In this document: in pieces, positions 56,827 through 64,000 of the stretch | How the letters are laid out: each line of letters starts with the position of its first letter | Numbering within the stretch: position 1 is the first letter of the stretch | Source of the DNA: Agaricus subrufescens | Taxonomy: Eukaryota > Basidiomycota > Agaricomycetes > Agaricales > Agaricaceae | NCBI GenBank assembly: GCA_029945375.1 | Contig: CM057057.1 | Span: forward strand, 2,914,001-2,978,000 | DNA: 64,000 nucleotides | Direction: 5' to 3' | Position numbers and translations under genes: made by a program | The notes under the pieces: generated by a model | The model's input: the letters and a program-made list of their open reading frames with translations, nothing else | What the model was told of the DNA's origin: nothing | The model's database searches: none

Positions 56827-57718
56827 CAACAGGACAAAGGAGGTGCGTCGCCAATGCCACCCGCGGGAGAGAAACAAACGGGAGGTTGGGGCTGGAGGCC
56901 GCAAGATATAAGGCCGGCGGTTACTCTATACTTAGCAATTGGCAGATTATGTAAAGGACCCACAATCGTCAAATCTCGAATCTCTGTGTGCGCTTGTATA
57001 TTATACCAGGCAGTTGTTTTTCTTTGTGGTACCTTGTTCCTGCACAAAGCATTCCTCATTCAATAACAACTTTCCCTCCTATCGCTCACCCTGCACTAGC
57101 CCCTACATGTATCATCCCCTTCCACTCAGCTCCAGAGGCTCGAAACCCAGGTAGTGGGTCATGGGTACCACTGCCCTGGACTTTTGCGAGCGCTTTAGTC
57201 CGCTTGGTCTCGAACGAGTAGATGAATTTCATGCTGATCCTCAAAAAGAACAAAAAAAAATCGGGCATGTTCCGGAATAGGGTATATCTGGGTTTGTGCA
57301 GTGGGTGGCACATGTTTCGCCGCTGACATTGAAGCACCGGCGGTCAACCGGCGAAACTAGGACCATCAATCACACGCACTCGAGGCGATTACTATTGACA
57401 GAACAATGAGGAATACTAGCCCCAACAACATTAGACCCTTCACCGTGGTGATCGTTGGTGCTCAGCTGTCCAATCACGAGTCTTCAGCCACCTGTCAACC
57501 ACCCAGACTGTGTTGCGATCCCCGCGCCTTACCTACAAGGTGGACCCGAGGCTTCCATCAAGCGGATAAACTGAAAAAAAATGAATGAGATATACAAACA
57601 ATTACAGTATTATATATATACCATATACCAAAACGACCATAGTAAGCACAAGGATAATGCAAAGCCCAGGGACAACATATGTACGAGAAAAAAGTGCATC
57701 ACGCTAGTGCCCAGAAAG
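56827..57718. other. Intergenic, 0.9 kb
   Basis: Forkhead promoter and 3' flank of the Zn2Cys6 gene. A TATATATATA run is at about 57612-57620. Short frames show no domain. Confidence 0.45.
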
Positions 57719-60700
57719 TCAAGGTCCGAATTGGCTAAAATCATATGAATAGCTTTCTGGTACGCGATTTGATTGACCGGCAGGATAAGCCCAATTTTCA
57801 AGGCTATTCCTGCTTGCCGGAGCGTTCATGGTGCCACGAGGGCCAACGGGAAGTACGTTCATTTGAGTAGAGCCTGACATCGGTGGGTGGATGGGCTCAG
57901 AAGCAGAAGTAGGCGGCTGTGTCGACGGCTCGCCTTGAGTAGAATGGCGTGCCCACCACTGGTAACCAGGGTAGTATGAAACTGACGGTTCAATGCCCTG
58001 GATATCAAGCCCGAACATATGGGCCATTATGCGCGTACTCAGATCATGTACACCATTTTGATTCCCAGAGGCGGCTTGATCAGTATTGCTGGCCCCTCGC
58101 TCGTAGATACTAGTTGGCGGGTATTCCACACTCCTTTCTTGGCCAAACGCATCGTCGGCTAGTCGCTTCTGCCTTTCAGTTTGCTGCCCGTATATTTGTG
58201 GTAGCCGCACTGCAGATATCCCATCTGACAACTTGACCCCGTTTAGAAGCTCCCAAGCCCTGGAAGCGCTCGGCCATATGATCTGTCATAAAATTTGTTA
58301 TTTCAGGATTGGTCAGAAACATTCAGCCAAATCCGAACCTCCATATCTTTCAGAGCCGCCATGCATTGTTGCAAGCCCAACGTTGCTTCAACATGTGTAG
58401 GACGCAGTGATACTGAAACGGTGTTATAATCGGGAAGAACAACAATTCTAAACACTGACGGGTCGAGATATGCATGATACTAAAAAATAGTGAGTATACA
58501 TTTAGCTGATACGGTGTGATTGACTAACGAAGCACTCAGCAGATATGCTGTGAGGAATGGGGAGGATCTCTTGAGTGTCAATGCATCCGAGTACATAGTC
58601 ACTGCCCAAGGGTGAGTTCAAGGAGATATGGAGGAACACAAGGGCATACCTAGTGAACTGATGTGGCTTGCAGCACTCTGAGCAAGATCCAGGGCTTTAG
58701 ACCCCTTAGGTGAATTCCGTGCCACATCCTCGCTACTGCAGGTAGGTCAGGTCACAAATTATTGAACGACAGCGGGAATTACCTTTTCCAGTTGGGAATA
58801 CTACATTCCCACGCCATTTGGTAAGTAGGCCGTGAATAACGTTAGATAGACTCACGAAGCGCGATGGAGAAGCAAGACACAACCCCAATAGCGAATATTT
58901 AGAAATATGACCTGGGGGGGTGGAGGGGAACGCCGATTGCTTGAGTCGCACCGTAGAAAATCGGGTAAACTAAGAAACCATTGATCCAACTGAGCCTCAC
59001 ACTCGTTCAACACCGCCTGCTTCGCTGTTCTACCAATACTCTGCACTGGATACACCTTGTTTATAATTGTGCCCGCAATGGTAGCTGGATATATTCGCGT
59101 AAGCAAGACCGGATAAGTTTAGATTCGGCTACTTACACAGTCGCGAAACAGCCGCGAAGCTGCTCATGATTCTTCCAGGTATCGGTGTATAATGGAACCT
59201 ATCGTCGGGGAGTGGTTGCCAAAGGGTAACGTCTTCATCCTGAAAATCAATTAATTCGGTAGATTATTTGCGATTACATAGAGCGCTTACTGGGTCGACG
59301 CTAGGCAGTGGCATATCACTGTCGCTATCTTTAATCATTGTTGGTCGACCCATGTAGATGGAACCATAACTAGAGAGCGAAGGATGAGAGTGGTAATTTT
59401 GCCAAGGACAAACTCAACACACCGATCGGCCACGACGCAAGCCCACCATATTTGTCGTCTCGCCTGGCTGTCTTCCGCCGAAAATAAATCATTTCCCCTG
59501 ATCTTCCATTTTGAAGAATCACAATTCAATCCTAGATCGAATGCCTGGGCAGAAACGATTGATGCGACCTTCACCAGCTGGAGAATAATATGATCTTACC
59601 ATTCGGATAGCCATCCCTGATTTCTATGAGTAGGCGTCGAGGCGAACACGATAATTAAGACTAACCGATAAAAATCCAACCCTGTTCCATGGATCCTGAG
59701 GAAAGTATTGTGAGGAAAATTCAGAGAAAAATTAGTTCCATATACCTATCCCAAATTCTCGATAACCGAGAAGCAAAAGTGCTTGAACTGTTGAAGGTCT
59801 AGAAACGTGGAATACCTTTGCTACAGGTTTTGATAAGCAATGAGTGAAAGCAAGTATGTGTGCAATTTACCTAAAAGACCTCTAGCGGTATCAAGATACC
59901 CACATCCAGCCTCCCACATCTTACCCGCCGGTGGTAAAGGCATTTCATCCTCAGAGAAACGTGCAGCTATTGCGAAAATGGAAAGGAGAAGAAGGGGGGT
60001 AACTTCTTGCGTCGGCTCAGGTCTCGGCAAATGTGGGCTATTTTGCGGAGATTCACGCCTTTTACTATTAGAAGGAATCAGAAGGAGACAGGGTTCGAAG
60101 GTTGATAACTGTACCCTTGTCTTCTATATTTCATTATGAGCGGTTTTCATGGATAATAAGTGCTATGACTCACCTGTAATGATACTCGGATAGAAAGCGG
60201 TTTTTGTGAATCAAAGGATAGGCTGGATGAATATAGGTGAAATAAAGCTCGATCAAACGGTCCTGGACTTCCAACGGTGGCAATTGTGCTTCAATTTCTC
60301 CAATAGGAGGCGTAGCGAGTCCGTAGCGAGCTGGAGGCCAGACTCTCGCCATGGGCAATCGCCTACGGATTCAAAAGTCAGATACACCTAGGCAGAAAAA
60401 AGGCCGGGGAAAGTCTTACCAAATTCCACCGTCAATTCGGTCATCCGTGCGCATATTTTGCCCCAACAATGATAGGCCACTAATACGCCCGTGATATCGT
60501 ATCTAAAAACACTGTATAGGCAAATTACTTGCAAGTTCGAACAAGAGTATACCTCTTGGTTCTCATCCAGGGATAGTAATCCCATACTTTCCGTCGCGTC
60601 CTTCGCTTCATCAGATTCCGATGGTTCTAGAGCATGTAAGCGATGAGCAACATAATTGAGATACTCATATACCGTCTTGACTAATTGTATACATTCCACT

Positions 60701-61677
60701 CCAATCGGGTGAATACGGCGGTTCAACTGTATCGTTCAAACGCCGCCGTTGCGCTAGAGGTAGATGTGAAGAGCTGGGAGCACGGTAAGTACCGTAAGTG
60801 GCACTTGAAGCAGGGGAGTTGCGACCCGTTGAAGCGAGGCGCCGAGAAAGGTTATCTTGCCATTCCTTTGTCGGTACGACGGAGAGACCATGATCTATGG
60901 ATGTGATGTGATCAACGATGGCAGCGGGGAAGCAGCCTGGTTATGTCTTACCTTGTGTCGATGAAACAATTTCACGAGATACCCGTGATTGGCGTCTCGA
61001 GCGAGAATTATCACGACCGTTCGACCCATTGCTGCGGAGGATAGAGGCAAAAAAGTCTTCTTTGGTGGCCCCCGCAGGCTGACTGCGACGTCCAGCAGGA
61101 CCCTGAAGACACCAGCTGAGGCAATGGTCATGTGGGGATAATCGGGCGTACATAGGGACCCATGTCAACTCTATCAATGATTTCACGAGCCAAATCGTCT
61201 TGCTTCAAGTCGTTGACAAACGACTGTACTCGTGCATCTGGGCACTGGAGGATGGCTCCGAGCAGGGATTCGACCTGATGCCAACGTTGTTCTATCGCGT
61301 GTATGTAGCCTTTTGGAGGCCCACGTTTATAGCTTGGACCTTGGGCAAAGTGGATAAACGGCTTGGAGTCTGATTGAAATCTACAATACCTAAGAAGGTG
61401 CAGACTACGAAAAGGGGGAAATGAGTGAGATGAAGCAGTGGAGAGGCTGACACGCACGGGTACCAGCAAGTGCACAACTCTTGCACTGCGTTGCGTCGCC
61501 AGAGGGCCGCTCGCATTTGCTCTTTGTTTTCCGGCACTGATCGCATGCTGAATAACAAGGACATTAGAGGGGTGGGCGGGGGAGAATCGGGAAGGGGGAC
61601 TCGCCTCTGCTGCTGCGTTTGCGGGAGGTTGTGAGGCTGTTCTCATCGTCCGAGGGATCCGAGTCTTTCCACTCCAT
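57719..61677 (-). CDS. Zn2Cys6 fungal transcription factor (XlnR-like architecture)
   Basis: Twenty-three exons: 61677-61605, 61547-61458, 61404-61390, 61339-61152, 61102-60952, 60855-60673, 60626-60553, 60502-60420, 60362-60174, 60115-59871, 59820-59746, 59695-59666, 59616-59600, 59544-59423, 59369-59291, 59239-59137, 59084-58856, 58800-58783, 58735-58650, 58601-58529, 58479-58460, 58412-58339, 58282-57719; 926 aa with all phases consistent. The cluster CDQCRKTKSKCER...CKSCALAGTLC has spacing CX2CX6CX9CX2CX6C. The Fungal_trans domain runs through YFTYIHPAYPLIHKNRF, ALLLLGYREFGIG and QARRQIWWACVVADRY. MHISTLSLRPTHVEA and IIWPSASRAWELL precede a disordered tail. Intron 1 is GC-AG (GCGAGT), directly before ACDQC. 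It probably regulates carbon or secondary metabolism; targets unknown. Confidence 0.9.
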
Positions 61678-61986
61678 GGGCCGTGTAGGAGCAACGTACA
61701 AGAGGAACGGTGCGCTCTGCAATTGCGAAGACCTGAGACTCCTTCTCAGGCACGTGACTGATGCCAATTTTATCAACGTTCCCGAAGACCCGAGGGCCGA
61801 TCAAATTCTGTTCCTCCCGCGCGTGCCCGCCGGCATCGACCTCCGCACGTCGTCATGCGCGAACCAGCCGTTGTCGAGCAGCTCAGCCACGGCCAAATGG
61901 TCTTACTTATGGGCGTACGCCCCATCTCACAGCGCGCTTAGTCATCTGACATGTGAACGGTAGAAGCCGTGTAATTAACAACGCAT
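61678..61986. other. Intergenic, 309 bases
   Basis: Promoter of the Zn2Cys6 gene with CACGTG at 61751-61756, and 3' flank of the NIPSNAP gene on the same strand. No gene seen. Confidence 0.45.
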
Positions 61987-63150
61987 TCATTTAAGAGGGC
62001 TAAATGGTAGAGGCGTGAGAACATGCGAGTCCATATACTTGGCTAGCTTGGCAGTCTGTCAATGTCATCAGCCCCACTCCAGGCTTTACTAGATTCGGTC
62101 CGAACCTTGGACACTGTTTCGGCCCAGCCGTCGATCTGCCACAGCTGCTCGCGTTTTTCCCGCCGCTCGTGGAAGCTCCTGCAGTGCGCCCGGGTCAGAC
62201 CGCGAATCATTCTGGGAGTAGACCTACGGGTATTGCCACATGTGGTGCACCTGGTGCAGCCGCCCGACCTGCGAGAACCACGCACCGACAGGCACGATGA
62301 ACTTCCTGCGAGCCTCGATCCCTCTTCGCCTGAGCAGCGTTAACGTACACGCCCGTCTAGTCTAGTGTAACATACCAAATGTTCTCCCATTCCAGCAGTG
62401 CCCCTGGCAGGAGCTGATAAGTCCTCATCTCAAACAATCCGCCCTGAGCATGAGGAGGCGCAGTGGGAAAGAAGGCGAATTCCTGGTTAAGCTGTGTGAC
62501 ACGTGAGTTTAGGTATGGGAGAATGGCGCGGTAGGCGTCAATATGCTAGTTGTTTCACAAGTCAACCAGCGAATAGTCGGACAAAACCGTTCCAGTGCTT
62601 ACTTCCGATGTTCGGATGATCTGAGTAGCCTTGTCGAACCCAGCATAGTTTTCGTATTCGAGAATATGGAGGAAGCTGTCCAGTTCGCCGATGGCTGTTT
62701 CCCAGCTGCCGGACAGTTTTACTTGCAGACGCGAGTCAGCAAGAAGTCCTTTGTAATAGGTCTCTCTGGAGCGAAGAGAACCATAAGGACAGGGGGAGTA
62801 GGCTTCCAACTGAGATACTCACGCAGCCTTCTTGTACTCCTCAATCCTATCCGGCTTCACACGATGGGCTAGAAACGGGTGTCATACCCCCTCCTGGCTG
62901 AAAGCGCAGTCATACGCACTCTCGAATGCGTGAATGTATTTTCCTCTACCAACCAGCTTCGAGTGTTGCTGGGTTTCGATTTCGCCAACCCTTTTTGCCT
63001 CGGGTGAGCCATGCAGTAGCGACTGCAAGACGAGCGTCAATCAATGAACGAGAGTGCCACACCCTGACTGACTTGCACCGATATTGACCTCTTTGTGAGG
63101 GACGTAGCAGAGGCTGAAGAAACAGTACGGCGAGCCACAGTACTGAGCAT
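61987..63150 (-). CDS. NIPSNAP-family mitochondrial protein
   Basis: Eight exons: 63150-63079, 63022-62920, 62868-62823, 62765-62603, 62545-62376, 62329-62228, 62178-62106, 62055-61987; 265 aa. Residues 1-24 (MLSTVARRTVSSASA and following TSLTKRSIS) are an acid-free, Arg/Ser-rich mitochondrial presequence. The family body includes VKLSGSWETAIGELDSFLHI, FEMRTYQLLPGALLEWENIW, WFSQVGRLHQVHHMW and the ending LTPLPFSPLK. NIPSNAP proteins are small mitochondrial matrix proteins with a ferredoxin-like fold; animal members signal mitochondrial damage for mitophagy, while the fungal role is little known. The gene starts 79 bases after the stop of the upstream gene on the same strand. Confidence 0.92.
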
Positions 63151-63229
63151 ATTCGCTGGTAAGAAGAGAAGGACAACGGGTAGAAGGTCGACGGTCCAAA
63201 TACAACTGCTAATGTGACGTAATCCTTCA

Positions 63230-64000
63230 TTACTCCGCCCATCGTTCTCGTAGCCACATCTCGTGAATTGCCCATCCCCATGCAGCATCCCCCTCCAGCC
63301 ACACTCGCGCCTTTCTGCCCAATGCTCTATTCAGTGCGAATGCGCACTCTAGCAACACACCGCCCTCGGCCACGGAGCAGGACGCCCCACTCGTCGTCTG
63401 GTGCTGTGGCACACACATCAGGCGTTTCCCGGAACCAATGTAACCTTCACCTACCCAATGTTCCCCGTCCGCAGAAGTTTCTAGGCGACTATTACTCAGG
63501 ATAGCTTTGTTCGATGGGTCAACCAATAGGGCAAGCTCAAGATCTTTATCTCCGAAATCGACTTTCATCCAGTCCAAAGCGATCCAATCTCCCTTCACAG
63601 CGTCTAACCAATGTGTTCAGTATAACGCACGCGGTGCCTGTCAAACATATCTCACCGCCCAAACTCCGGAAACTAGTCGCCGGATCAGCATCGACTGCAA
63701 ACGAAAGTGAAAATTGAACGTAATGCTCTTTCACGTCAGAGCTGAGTGTATCAAGCTGGTTAACGGCATGCGCAACCAGTTCAGAGGCAGAAGCCACTGT
63801 ATTGTTGAGCAAGTCCGGTAGTAATCTGATATTGGTCTCCACTGTACAAGGGAACGAGATGCAAGCGGCTCGTCTAGTCGGGTATTCGGCCGAAGGCGGT
63901 GGCGTCGGCAAGGAGACATAGGGGGTATTCTTGGAGGAAGGATTGTGGGTGAACATGTGGACAAGAGAATCGAGCATGAAACCTGCGTCAATCTTGCGAG
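63230..64000 (-). CDS. Unrecognised protein, 5' end beyond the window
   Basis: Two visible exons, 64000-63656 (open at the edge) and 63603-63230, joined at GTGAGA...GTTAG to give SFRSLGDAVKGDWIALDW. The visible 239 residues contain no domain I can name. Notable segments are ELVAHAVNQLDTLSSDVKEHY, MKVDFGDKDLELALLVDP and SRLETSADGEHWVGEGYIGS. The first visible Met is at 63977, but an AG acceptor at about 63983 suggests the exon begins near there and the true start is outside. No membrane helix is seen. The short 79-base gap to the NIPSNAP start implies overlapping regulatory space, not a shared function. Confidence 0.6.

Noticed and set aside
1..64000. CRISPR arrays, operons, ribosome binding sites
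   Set aside because: The window is eukaryotic (spliceosomal introns throughout); no regular repeat-spacer pattern was seen.

Overview
This window is nuclear DNA from a filamentous basidiomycete, most likely an Agaricomycete. The evidence is genes split by many short GT-AG introns (mostly 45-65 bases), tight gene packing on both strands, and two basidiomycete-typical seven-helix membrane families (DUF6533- and DUF6534-like), next to orthologues of conserved fungal housekeeping genes. I reconstructed 29 protein-coding genes and about 158 introns by hand from reading-frame continuity, splice consensus and remembered family conservation. No RNA gene, CRISPR array or intact transposon was found. 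All exon borders are predictions.

Layout. 0-5 kb: an F-box gene cut by the left edge, a PB1-domain protein, and a ketopantoate reductase-like gene divergent from it. 5-13.5 kb: a Gfo/Idh/MocA oxidoreductase; a head-to-head pair made of an O-fucosyltransferase-like enzyme and a GDP-fucose/GDP-mannose transporter; and a condensation/acyltransferase-like enzyme. 14.5-25 kb: a TBC-domain protein head-to-head with gamma-tubulin complex component GCP4, inorganic pyrophosphatase, and nucleoporin POM152. 25-38 kb: a small RNase III-like/dsRBD protein, a membrane-tailed thioredoxin, a short-chain dehydrogenase, an F-box gene, a DUF6533-like membrane protein with microexons, mannosyltransferase ALG9, and a conserved unknown. 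38-49 kb: a Rho-GEF-like gene, riboflavin reductase RIB7, the autophagy receptor NBR1 and an O-methyltransferase. 49-64 kb: a DUF6534-like membrane protein, aminodeoxychorismate lyase (ABZ2-like) overlapping UTP13 tail to tail, a forkhead factor, a 23-exon Zn2Cys6 regulator, a NIPSNAP protein and an unrecognised gene cut by the right edge.

How the genes relate. Most are independent housekeeping loci. The fucosyltransferase/transporter pair shares a 242-base promoter and plausibly forms a Golgi or ER fucosylation module; ALG9 is a second glycosylation gene 24 kb away. NBR1 and the PB1 protein could interact through their PB1 domains, which is only inference.

Most notable observations: (1) an intron in the forkhead gene that coincides with one unit of a tandem duplication of coding sequence, as expected for recent intron birth at an AG|GT site; (2) the divergent fucosylation pair; (3) six GC-AG introns, all GCnAGT, among about 158; (4) 6- and 8-base microexons; (5) a TBC domain lacking both catalytic fingers; (6) an RNase III-like domain lacking canonical acidic residues; (7) CACGTG elements close to several starts.
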